Part shown: positions 47,478 to 55,345 of the stretch, piece by piece
Numbering within the stretch: the first letter of the stretch is position 1
Layout of the letters: every line of letters starts with the position of its first letter
Assembly: GCF_030813595.1 (NCBI RefSeq)
Contig: NZ_JAUSUH010000013.1
Coordinates: 1 to 64,000 of the forward strand
DNA from: Ancylobacter vacuolatus
GTDB taxonomy: Bacteria > Pseudomonadota > Alphaproteobacteria > Rhizobiales > Xanthobacteraceae
Length of the DNA: 64,000 nucleotides
Direction: 5' to 3'
The notes under the pieces: model-generated
What the model was told of the DNA's origin: nothing
Databases searched by the model: none
What the model saw: only the letters and a program-made list of their open reading frames with translations
Translations under genes and position numbers: made by a program

Positions 47478-47590
47478 AGCGCGATCCGATCCGATCGAAT
47501 CAATCTGGTCGGTCATTCGCCCTCTAACTCGAAGCGAGAGAACGCGTTATCCGATCCGCTTGCGTTGCAAGCCGGTCGGCGCGTGCTCTA
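47478..47590. repeat. Extragenic imperfect inverted repeat
   Basis: The stretch opens AGAGCGCGATCCGATCCGAT and closes GATCCGCTTGC...GCGCGTGCTCT, so its ends are roughly inverse complements. A shorter relative (AGAGCGGTTCCG) is seen at about 15681. This looks like another dispersed extragenic element of the genome. Confidence 0.45.
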
Positions 47591-48898
47591 AGCCTTACGG
47601 CCGGCGGCGCTTCCGGGCGCCGCCACCGCAGGCCGCCGCAGCGGCGAGATGCGCAGCAGGGTGATGCGGTTGCGCTGCTTACGCATCACCTGGAAGCGGA
47701 AGCCGTGGAACATGAAGGCCTGCCCCGGCTCCGGGATGATGCGGGCCTCATGGATGACGAGGCCGGCAATGGTGGTGGCCTCCTCGTCCGGCAGGTGCCA
47801 GCCCATCGCCCGGTTGAGGTCGCGAATCGCCACCGTGCCCTCGACGCTGACCGAGCCGTCCGGGTTGCGGCGCGCGCCGGTGAAGGCCTTGTCGTGCTCG
47901 TCAGAGATGTCGCCGACGATCTCCTCCAGAATGTCCTCCAGCGTCACCAGCCCCATCACCTCGCCATATTCGTCGACGACGAGGGCGAAGTGCTGCTTGC
48001 GGCGGCGGAAGGCCTTGAGCTGGTCGGGCAGCGAGGTGACGTCGGGCACGAACCACGGGGCGCGGGCGATCTTCTCGACATCGAGCTTGGTGGCGTCGTT
48101 GCCAAGAGCGATCAGCTCGCGCAGCAGGTCCTTGGCGTGCAGCACACCGATTATGTTGTCCGGCCGATCGCGCCACAGCGGCAGGCGGGTGTGCGGGGAG
48201 GCGAGCACCTCGTGAACGATCCGCTCGGGCGGTTCGTCGGCGTTCAGGCTCGCCATCTTGGTGCGGTGGACCATGATGTCGGAGACTTCCAGCTCGCCAA
48301 GGTCGAGCAGGCCGCCGAGCATGTCGCGCTCGTCCTTCACCACGCTGCCCTCGCGGTGCAGCAGGTCGACCGTGCCGCGCAGTTCCTCCGACGCGGAAAG
48401 CACGTTGGTGGTGGCGCCGAGCGGCACGCCCATGGCGCGCAGCAGGGCCCGTACCAGCGCCTCGATCGCCAGCGTCAGCGGCCCGAACAGGCCGACGATG
48501 AAGCGGATCGGCCCCGCCACCAGCAGCGAGACGCGGTCAGGGTGGTTGATGGCGATGGTCTTGGGCAGGACTTCGGAAAAGATGACGACGACGATCGTCA
48601 TGCCCACCGTCGCATAGGCGATGCCGGCGGTGCCGAACCAGGCGAGCAGTAGCCCGGTTGTCAGCGAGGACGCCGCGATGTTGACGAGATTGTTACCCAG
48701 CAGAATGCCGCCGATGAGGCGCTCGCGCTGGCCCATCATCCGGTTCACCAGCGCGGCGCGGACATCGCCGTTCTTTTCGAGTGTGTGCATCCGCGCCTTG
48801 GAGGAGGCGGTCAGTGCCGTTTCGCTTCCCGAGAAGAAAAAAGACAGCAGAAGACAGATGATAACGGCGCTGAGGGCAATCCAGTCATATGCGGTCAT
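47588..48898 (-). CDS. CNNM/HlyC-CorC family membrane protein
   Basis: 436 residues. An N-terminal DUF21 membrane domain of about four helices (YDWIALSAVIICLLLSFFFSGSETAL, IGGILLGNNLVNIAASSL) is followed by two CBS domains (IMVHRTKMASL to GVLHAKDLLREL, then FALVVDEYGEVMGLVTLEDILEEIVG). A C-terminal CorC/HlyC transporter-associated domain ends the protein. These proteins act in magnesium or cobalt efflux or in control of ion transport. The stop lies just outside the repeat at 47478. aroB is nine bases upstream, so it may be in the aroK-aroB transcript. Confidence 0.92.
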   Translation of the reverse strand: MTAYDWIALSAVIICLLLSFFFSGSETALTASSKARMHTLEKNGDVRAALVNRMMGQRERLIGGILLGNNLVNIAASSLTTGLLLAWFGTAGIAYATVGMTIVVVIFSEVLPKTIAINHPDRVSLLVAGPIRFIVGLFGPLTLAIEALVRALLRAMGVPLGATTNVLSASEELRGTVDLLHREGSVVKDERDMLGGLLDLGELEVSDIMVHRTKMASLNADEPPERIVHEVLASPHTRLPLWRDRPDNIIGVLHAKDLLRELIALGNDATKLDVEKIARAPWFVPDVTSLPDQLKAFRRRKQHFALVVDEYGEVMGLVTLEDILEEIVGDISDEHDKAFTGARRNPDGSVSVEGTVAIRDLNRAMGWHLPDEEATTIAGLVIHEARIIPEPGQAFMFHGFRFQVMRKQRNRITLLRISPLRRPAVAAPGSAAGRKA

Positions 48899-48907
48899 GG
48901 CGCCTTC

Positions 48908-50059
48908 TTAGCTGGGCTGGCGTTCCACCTCAAGGAAGGCACGGATCTGTGAAGGGTCGACGTCGCGAGCGATGTAGCTCTGGCCGATGCCGCGGGCGAG
49001 GATGAAGGTGAGCGCGCCGCGCGACACCTTCTTGTCCTGGCCGATCAGGGCCATCAGCCCGTCCGTGTCCGGCAGCGCGCCGGGAATGTCGGCGATGCGC
49101 GTCGGCAGGCCGACGCTGCGCAGATGCGCCTCCACCCGCGCCGCATCGCCTTGCGCGCACAAGCCCTGCGCCGCCGAGAAGCGGAAGGCCTGCGCCATGC
49201 CGATGGCGACCGCCTCGCCATGCAGCAGGCGCTGCGAGAAGCCGGCGCCCGCTTCCAACGCGTGGCCGAATGTGTGGCCGAGATTGAGCAGGGCGCGATC
49301 GCCCGTCTCCTTCTCGTCGCGGCTGACCACGGCGGCCTTGGAAGCGCAGCTGGTGGCGATGGCCTCGATACGCTCGGGCCCGCCACCGAACACCGCCTGC
49401 CATTTGCGCTCCAGCCAGGCGAAGAACGGGGCGTTGTCGATCAGCCCGTATTTGGCGACCTCGGCATAGCCGGAGCGGAACTCGCGCAGCGGCAGCGTGT
49501 CGAGGGCGCCGGTATCGGCCAGCACCAGAATGGGCTGGTGGAAGGCGCCGACGAGGTTCTTGCCGTGGCGGGAATTGATGCCGGTCTTGCCGCCGACGGA
49601 GGAATCGACCTGCGCCAGCAGGCTGGTCGGGGCCTGGACGAAATCGACCCCGCGCCGCAGCGCCGCCGCCGCAAAGCCGGCGAGATCGCCCACCACGCCG
49701 CCGCCCAGCGCCAGGACAAGGTCCCCGCGCTCGATCCGCGCGGCGAGCAGGGCGTCCACCACTTCCTCGAACACGGCGAAGCATTTCGATTTCTCGCCGG
49801 GCGCGACCAGCACCGGGGTGGGCGACAGGCCGGCCTCGCGCAGCGCCGTTTCCACCGTGCCGAGATGGCGGTCGGCGACATTGTGGTCGGTGACGATACC
49901 GACGCGGGCACCCGGCCGCAGGGCGGCGATGCGCGCCCCCGCCTCGGCCAGCAGGCCCGGGCCGATGACGATGTCATAGGAGCGCTCGCCGAGCCCGACG
50001 CGCAGCTGCGTGCGGTTGGCGGCGGGGGCGACAGATGCAGAAGCGGCGGGCATGTTCAT
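48908..50059 (-). CDS. aroB: 3-dehydroquinate synthase
   Basis: 383 residues, second enzyme of the shikimate pathway, NAD- and zinc-dependent. Seen are VAPGEKSKCFAVFEEVVDALL, LALGGGVVGDLAGFAAA, RGVDFVQAPTSLLAQVDSSVGGKTGIN, KNLVGAFHQP and the zinc histidines in LLNLGHTFGHALEAG. It overlaps the aroK stop by four bases (ATGA), the classic aroKB arrangement. GGGAG lies seven bases before the ATG at 50059; a second ATG at 50053 is possible. Confidence 0.97.
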   Translation of the reverse strand: MNMPAASASVAPAANRTQLRVGLGERSYDIVIGPGLLAEAGARIAALRPGARVGIVTDHNVADRHLGTVETALREAGLSPTPVLVAPGEKSKCFAVFEEVVDALLAARIERGDLVLALGGGVVGDLAGFAAAALRRGVDFVQAPTSLLAQVDSSVGGKTGINSRHGKNLVGAFHQPILVLADTGALDTLPLREFRSGYAEVAKYGLIDNAPFFAWLERKWQAVFGGGPERIEAIATSCASKAAVVSRDEKETGDRALLNLGHTFGHALEAGAGFSQRLLHGEAVAIGMAQAFRFSAAQGLCAQGDAARVEAHLRSVGLPTRIADIPGALPDTDGLMALIGQDKKVSRGALTFILARGIGQSYIARDVDPSQIRAFLEVERQPS

Positions 50060-50646
50060 ATCTCGTCTCCCGAGGCCGGCGCGGCGAGATGGCCAATGAG
50101 CGCCTCGATCACCGTGTCGACCATCACGTCCTGCGGCACGTCATGCGACACCACGGTGACATCCGCCAGCGCATAGACCGGATAGCGCTGGTCGATCAGC
50201 CGCGCCAGCGTTCCCTCCGGATCATTCTTCAGCAGAGGCCGGTCATCGCGCCGGCGCACGCGGCGCAGCAGCACGTCGAGCTCGGCCTTGAGCCACACAC
50301 AGATGCCGCGGGCGGCGATGGCGGCGCGCGTCTCCTCGCTCATATAGGCGCCGCCGCCGGTGGCGAGCACCATCGGCCCGGCCTCCAGCAGGCGGGCGAT
50401 CACCTTTTTCTCGCCATCGCGGAAGGCGGGCTCGCCCCGCAGGGCGAAGATCTCGGGGATCGTCATGCCCGCCGCCGTCTCGATCTCGGTGTCGGCATCG
50501 GCGAAGGGCAGAGCGAGGCGGCGGGCGAGGCGCTTGCCGACCGAGGATTTGCCGGCGCCCATCATGCCGACAAGCACGATGGAGCGCGCGCCCTGAAGCT
50601 CGCGCAGGCGCGCTGCCGTCTCATCCTGTTCGGGTTCCGCCGTCAT
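50056..50646 (-). CDS. aroK: Shikimate kinase
   Basis: 196 residues phosphorylating shikimate with ATP. The P-loop is GMMGAGKSSVGKRLA, the shikimate-binding DADTEIE and IFALRGEPAFRDGEKKV follow, then LATGGGAYMSEETR and the lid residues RPLL. ATG at 50646 begins a normal-length protein; a TTG at 50664 would add six residues. Coupled to aroB. It is divergent from the small membrane-protein gene at 50881. Confidence 0.95.
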   Translation of the reverse strand: MTAEPEQDETAARLRELQGARSIVLVGMMGAGKSSVGKRLARRLALPFADADTEIETAAGMTIPEIFALRGEPAFRDGEKKVIARLLEAGPMVLATGGGAYMSEETRAAIAARGICVWLKAELDVLLRRVRRRDDRPLLKNDPEGTLARLIDQRYPVYALADVTVVSHDVPQDVMVDTVIEALIGHLAAPASGDEI

Positions 50647-50880
50647 CGCACCCTGCTCGCTCAAACGAAGCGCGGACTAGCATTGGCGCAAGGGTGACGC
50701 AATGCGAGGGTGACGCAATGGGAAGCCGCCGGGCGCGGCGGTGGCACTGTAACGCTCCGTTCAGACAGAAATGGCAGGGTGAAACCGACATCGCCCGGGT
50801 CGGGCGCGTTTCCGCCGGCCGGCCAAAGGCCTTAGGATCGCCACCACCCTCCATCGAATCGCGCAAGGCCCCGCTCCCCC

Positions 50881-51024
50881 ATGCCGAGCCTCATCCGTCT
50901 TCTCGTCATCCTCGGCATTCTCGGCGGCATCGGCTATGGCACGCTGTGGGCGTTCGCCACGCTGGTGAAGCCGCAAATGCGCGAGATGAGCATCGTGGTG
51001 CCGCCGGATCGGTTCGCCAAATGA
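50881..51024 (+). CDS. Small membrane protein of 47 residues
   Basis: Reads MPSLIRLLVILGILGGIGYG then TLWAFATLVKPQMREMSIVV and PPDRFAK. One N-terminal membrane helix (about residues 4-28) is followed by a short periplasmic tail with the conserved-looking REMSIVVPPDRF. I recall similar tiny proteins before xerD in many Hyphomicrobiales. Its stop codon overlaps the xerD start as ATGA, so it is translationally coupled. The ribosome site is weak (AAGG). Function unknown. Confidence 0.82.
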   Translation: MPSLIRLLVILGILGGIGYGTLWAFATLVKPQMREMSIVVPPDRFAK

Positions 51025-51998
51025 ACGCGCCGGCGCCCGGACAGGCGCGGCTGTTTCTCGACATGATGGCGGCCGAGCGCGGGGCCGGGGCGAACACGCT
51101 GGGTGCCTATCAGCGCGACCTAGAGGATTATGAGGGGTTTCTGGCGACGCAGGGCTCGCACGCACTGGCCGCCGGGACAGCGCAGCTGCGCGCCTGGCTC
51201 GCGTCACTCTCCGTGCGCGGGCTCGCCAGCGCTAGCGTGGCGCGAAAACTCTCGGCGGTGCGCCAGTTCCACCGCTTTCTCTATGCCGAAGGCCATCGCG
51301 GCGACGACCCCGCCGCCGTGCTGGAAGGCCCGCGCCGCAGCCGGCCTCTGCCCAAGGTGCTGACTCTGGAGGAGGTGAGCGGCCTCATCGCCACCGCCCA
51401 TGCGCGGGCCGGCGAGGCGGTGTCGAGCTTTGCGGAAGGCGCGCGGCGGGCACGCACGGCCTGTTTTATCGAACTGCTCTACGCCACCGGCCTGCGCGTT
51501 TCCGAGCTGGCGGCGCTGCCGGCCTCGGCGGCGACCATGAAGGGCGATGCCCTCATCGTGCGCGGCAAGGGCAATAAGGAGCGGCTGGTGCCGCTGGGCG
51601 AGCCGGCCAAGGCGGCGATGAGGCACTACCGCGCCGCGCTGGAGACCGCGAGCGCCGGCAAGGCGGGCAAGGGGCCGGGCACGGCGCCGCCGCCACGCGC
51701 GCGCTGGCTGTTCCCCTCCGGCGCCGCCAGCGGCCACATCACCCGCCAGCAGGTGGCGCTGGACCTGAAGGACCTCGCTCTGGCGGCGGGGCTCGACCCC
51801 GCCCGGCTCTCGCCGCATGTGCTGCGCCATGCCTTCGCCAGCCATCTCCTGGCGCATGGGGCGGAGCTGCGCATCGTGCAGACACTGCTTGGCCATGCCG
51901 ACATCTCGACCACGCAGATCTATACCCATGTGCTGGATGAGCGGCTGAAAAGCCTGGTGCGCGACCTGCATCCGCTCAGCGATGGCAGCGGCGATTAA
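51021..51998 (+). CDS. xerD: Tyrosine recombinase XerD
   Basis: 325 residues. The N-terminal SAM-like DNA-binding domain (FLDMMAAERGAGANTLGAYQRDLEDYEGF) precedes the catalytic domain. The R-H-R-H-Y set is seen: Arg in ATGLRVSEL, His and Arg in SPHVLRHAFASHLL, His in LLGHADIS, and Tyr in TTQIYTHV. With XerC it resolves chromosome dimers at dif under FtsK control. An insertion of about 20 residues (KAGKGPGTAPPPR) lies before the C-terminal part. Start ATG at 51021 overlaps the small upstream gene. Confidence 0.94.
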   Translation: MNAPAPGQARLFLDMMAAERGAGANTLGAYQRDLEDYEGFLATQGSHALAAGTAQLRAWLASLSVRGLASASVARKLSAVRQFHRFLYAEGHRGDDPAAVLEGPRRSRPLPKVLTLEEVSGLIATAHARAGEAVSSFAEGARRARTACFIELLYATGLRVSELAALPASAATMKGDALIVRGKGNKERLVPLGEPAKAAMRHYRAALETASAGKAGKGPGTAPPPRARWLFPSGAASGHITRQQVALDLKDLALAAGLDPARLSPHVLRHAFASHLLAHGAELRIVQTLLGHADISTTQIYTHVLDERLKSLVRDLHPLSDGSGD

Positions 51999-52115
51999 GC
52001 GCATTTGCGGCCTTGCCTTGACGTCGCCACCCTCTCGGGGCAGCTTCCGCGCAACTTCGCGGGTTTCCCCTCCGGGCGGCCCCCCTTACCTTGTCAGCCG
52101 GTTCAGTCATTTCCA

Positions 52116-53069
52116 ATGCGCAGCTACCTCGATTTTGAGAAGCCCGTGGCCGAGCTTGAGGCCAAGCTGGAAGAATTGCGCGCCATGGCGGCGCAGGGCG
52201 ATGCGGTCGCCATTGGCGACGACATAACCCGGCTGGAGGGCAAGGCGCGCGACGCGCTGCTCCAGCTGTACGCGAATCTCTCCCCCTCGCAGAAGACGCA
52301 GGTGGCGCGCCACCCGCTGCGCCCGCACTTTTCCGACTATGCCGCCAGCCTGTTCGAAGAGTTCGACCCGCTGGCCGGCGACCGCAAGTTCGGCGACGAC
52401 AATGCCATTCTCGGCGGCCTCGCGCGCTTTCGCGGCCGCGCCGTCTGCCTGATCGGGCAGGAAAAGGGCTCCACCACGGAAACCCGTATCAAGCACAATT
52501 TCGGCATGGCCCGGCCCGAAGGCTACCGCAAGGCGGTGCGGCTGATGGAACTGGCCGACCGTTTCTCGCTGCCGGTGATCTCGCTGGTTGACACGGCCGG
52601 CGCCTTCCCAGGCCTCGACGCCGAGGAGCGCGGGCAGGCCGAAGCCATCGCCCGCTCCACCGATGCCTGCCTCTCGCTCGGCGTCCCCAATGTTGCCGTC
52701 ATCATCGGCGAGGGTGGCTCCGGCGGCGCGATCGCCATAGCCACGGCCAACCGGGTGCTGATGCTGGAACACGCGATCTACAGCGTGATCTCGCCGGAAG
52801 GAGCGGCCTCGATTCTCTGGCGCGATACCGCCAAGGCGCAGGAAGCCGCGATGAACATGAAGATCACGGCGCAGGACTTGCTCCGCTTCCATGTCATCGA
52901 TTCGATCATCGCCGAACCCCCCGGCGGCGCCCACCGCGCCCCCGAGGTGGCGATGCAGGCGGCGGGCGACGCCATCGAGGCGGCGCTCGGCGAAATGGAT
53001 GGAATGGACCCGGCGGCGCTGCGCAAGGCGCGCCGCGAGAAGTTCCTCGCCATCGGCCGGAACCTCTGA
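52116..53069 (+). CDS. accA: Acetyl-CoA carboxylase carboxyltransferase subunit alpha
   Basis: 317 residues forming the alpha half of the carboxyltransferase that makes malonyl-CoA for fatty-acid synthesis. Seen are [70 protein letters not shown], the [17 protein letters not shown] oxyanion loop and [15 protein letters not shown]. Length is normal. It follows xerD by 117 bases on the same strand, as in many alphaproteobacteria. Confidence 0.97.
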   Translation: MRSYLDFEKPVAELEAKLEELRAMAAQGDAVAIGDDITRLEGKARDALLQLYANLSPSQKTQVARHPLRPHFSDYAASLFEEFDPLAGDRKFGDDNAILGGLARFRGRAVCLIGQEKGSTTETRIKHNFGMARPEGYRKAVRLMELADRFSLPVISLVDTAGAFPGLDAEERGQAEAIARSTDACLSLGVPNVAVIIGEGGSGGAIAIATANRVLMLEHAIYSVISPEGAASILWRDTAKAQEAAMNMKITAQDLLRFHVIDSIIAEPPGGAHRAPEVAMQAAGDAIEAALGEMDGMDPAALRKARREKFLAIGRNL

Positions 53070-53287
53070 GCCTGCCGGCTCCGGCCAAGGTGACGTGCTG
53101 TGCCGACGTGCCGGCCCCTCGCAAAGGGGTGATGCAGTGGGTGCGCGGGGCGGGATTGCGGACGCCATCGCTGCGGTATAACGCTTTGGGCCGGTGCTTT
53201 GGGCATCGGGCTTTCGGGGAGACTCCGGGGTTGAGGTTTCACGGGTTTTCGAGCCTCTCGCGCCAGGCGCGTGACCGGGGGTTCGGC

Positions 53288-54916
53288 GTGCGTTGGCGCG
53301 CGGCCCTGCTTGCCGGCTGTGCGGCGCTGGTGCTTGCCGGCTGCAATGGCGGCGACAGCAACTCGCCGATGTCCAAGGCCAGCAAGACCCTGTCGCCGCA
53401 GACGCTGGCGCTGATTCAGCAAAAGGACATGACCAAGTCCAGCCCGATCGTGGTCCGGATCTTCAAGGAAGAATCCGAGCTGGAGGTCTGGAAGGAAACC
53501 AATAGCGGCGACTATGAACTGCTGAAGACCTACCCGATCTGCCGCTGGTCCGGCGAATTGGGGCCGAAGGTGCGGGAAGGTGACCGGCAGGCGCCGGAGG
53601 GCTTCTACACCATCACCCCCGGCCAGATGAACGCGAATTCCAGCTATTACCTCGCCTTCGACCTCGGCTTTCCCAATGCCTATGACCGCGCCTGGGGCCG
53701 CTCGGGCAGCAATCTGATGGTGCATGGCGACTGCTCCTCGCGCGGTTGCTACGCCATGACCGACGAGCAGGTGCAGGAAATCTTCGCGCTGGGCCGCGAG
53801 AGCTTCTATGGCGGCCAGCGCTCGTTCCAGGTGCAGGCCTATCCGTTCCGGATGAGCACCGACAATCTGGTGCGCCACCGCAACAACCCGAACCTCGCCT
53901 TCTGGAAGATGCTGAAGGAAGGCAGCGACGTGTTCGAGATCACCAAGGCGCCGCCCAAGGTGGATTATTGCGGCAAGCGCTACGTGTTCAACGCCACCCC
54001 GGCGGACCCGAGCCAGAAGCTGCAGGCCTCCGCTCCCTGCCCGGACTACACCATGCCGGAAGGGCTGGAGGAGGCGGTGGCCGCCCGCCAGAAGGACGTC
54101 AGCACCAAGATCGCCAGCGCCGGCGCGCTGCAGCCCGCCGCCCCGGTCAAGACCGGCAAGGATGGCGGCATGCACAAGGTGTTCCTCGCCAAGCTGGAAA
54201 ATCCCGAGCTTTCCGCCCCGGGTTCGCTGCCGCCGGTGGTGAAGCCGCCCGGCAGCGACTATGGCGTTTCCACCACCGAGCCAGCGCCGGCCGAGAGCAT
54301 CGCGCTCGCCACCGCCGACACGGTGAGCGAGACCGCCGCCGTGCCGCTGCCGGCGCCGCGTCCTGACGACGCGCCGGGTGGTCCGCGCACCGCGGTCGCA
54401 GCCGCCCCGGCCACGGGCGGGCTCTTCAGCCTGTTCGGCGCCCTCGCTCCCACTGAGACGAAGCCGGCCGACGCTGTGGCCGCGCCGGCGGCTGCCGCGC
54501 CGCCCCAGGCCGCGAGCGCGCCGGCCGACGCACAGGCCCGGCCGCCCGAGCGCGCGGCGCTGCCGCAGGTCGCGGCGCTCGATGCCGGCAGCAATGGCGG
54601 CTTTCTCGACAGCCTGAAGAACTGGTTTGGCGGCAGCACGCCGCCGGCGGCCGCCCCGGCCGAGCCGATCGCCGATGTGCCGGTGCCGCCCGTCCGTCCG
54701 CCGGTGCCGCGCCAGGCTACGACGGTGCCCGCCGCCCCGCCGCAGACACCCCGCGCCAGCCAGCCGGCTCCCATTGCCGCGCCGGCTGCAGGTGCGGCGT
54801 CTCCCGCCCGTCCCTCGGTGGCGTCGTCCAGCGGCGAAGCGGTGTCCGGCACCGTGCCGACCCTGCCGGGCGCCGCCGGCATCCTGGCGCCGGGCAGCTT
54901 CTCCACGGTTCAGTAG
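53288..54916 (+). CDS. L,D-transpeptidase family lipoprotein
   Basis: 542 residues from a GTG. The lipoprotein signal ends in the lipobox LAGC (Cys19). Residues about 50-220 are a YkuD-type catalytic domain with His146 in VHGDCSSRGCYAM and the nucleophile Cys154. This fold crosslinks peptidoglycan or attaches proteins to it. After about residue 280 the protein is a long Ala/Pro-rich tail with a LFSLFG and an SLKNWFGG motif, probably a spacer. Longer in-frame starts exist upstream, but only this one places a signal peptide at the N-terminus. The lipobox makes a membrane anchor likely. Confidence 0.88.
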   Translation: MRWRAALLAGCAALVLAGCNGGDSNSPMSKASKTLSPQTLALIQQKDMTKSSPIVVRIFKEESELEVWKETNSGDYELLKTYPICRWSGELGPKVREGDRQAPEGFYTITPGQMNANSSYYLAFDLGFPNAYDRAWGRSGSNLMVHGDCSSRGCYAMTDEQVQEIFALGRESFYGGQRSFQVQAYPFRMSTDNLVRHRNNPNLAFWKMLKEGSDVFEITKAPPKVDYCGKRYVFNATPADPSQKLQASAPCPDYTMPEGLEEAVAARQKDVSTKIASAGALQPAAPVKTGKDGGMHKVFLAKLENPELSAPGSLPPVVKPPGSDYGVSTTEPAPAESIALATADTVSETAAVPLPAPRPDDAPGGPRTAVAAAPATGGLFSLFGALAPTETKPADAVAAPAAAAPPQAASAPADAQARPPERAALPQVAALDAGSNGGFLDSLKNWFGGSTPPAAAPAEPIADVPVPPVRPPVPRQATTVPAAPPQTPRASQPAPIAAPAAGAASPARPSVASSSGEAVSGTVPTLPGAAGILAPGSFSTVQ

Positions 54917-54931
54917 GCGCAGCGCGCCGTT

Positions 54932-55336
54932 TCAGGCGATGACAGAACTGTGGATGCTGGCAACCCGCCAGCCGGCCGGCTCGCGACGCCAGATGCGGGT
55001 GAAGCGCAGCTTCGCCTCGAAGGGCGCGCCACCCGCCGTGCCGCTGGCATCGGCCCGCAGTACCGCCCGCACCACGCCCGGGGCGATCGAACTCAAGCGG
55101 TAGTCCGAAAAAGCCAGCGTCTCCAGCGCAAACGCGCCGGTGCGGTGAAGGTCGAGATCGTCTTGCTTGCTCAGCACGTGGCCGAACTGGTTGACGAAGA
55201 CCAGGTCGTCGGCCAGCAGCGCATCGAGCGCGGCGACATCGCCGGCGAGAGCGGCCGCGCACAGAAGCCGCTCGGCGGCTGCGACGCTGTGCAGGTCCGC
55301 CTCAGTCGGATCATCCTGCACCGCGCCGCCGCTCAT
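54932..55336 (-). CDS. NTF2-like / SnoaL-fold protein
   Basis: 134 residues of the DUF4440/SnoaL-like cone-shaped fold: AAERLLCAAALAGDVAALDALLADDLVFVNQFGHVLSKQDDLDLH, then FEAKLRFTRIWRREPAGWRVASIHSS. The pattern D-L-V-F-V-N-x-x-G and G-W-R-V-x-x-x-H is typical. Such proteins may be small isomerases or binding proteins; this one has no assignable substrate. It converges on the L,D-transpeptidase gene with only 15 bases between the stops and lies nine bases downstream of nothing but the secA 3' end. Confidence 0.85.
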   Translation of the reverse strand: MSGGAVQDDPTEADLHSVAAAERLLCAAALAGDVAALDALLADDLVFVNQFGHVLSKQDDLDLHRTGAFALETLAFSDYRLSSIAPGVVRAVLRADASGTAGGAPFEAKLRFTRIWRREPAGWRVASIHSSVIA

Positions 55337-55345
55337 TGCCCTGCC

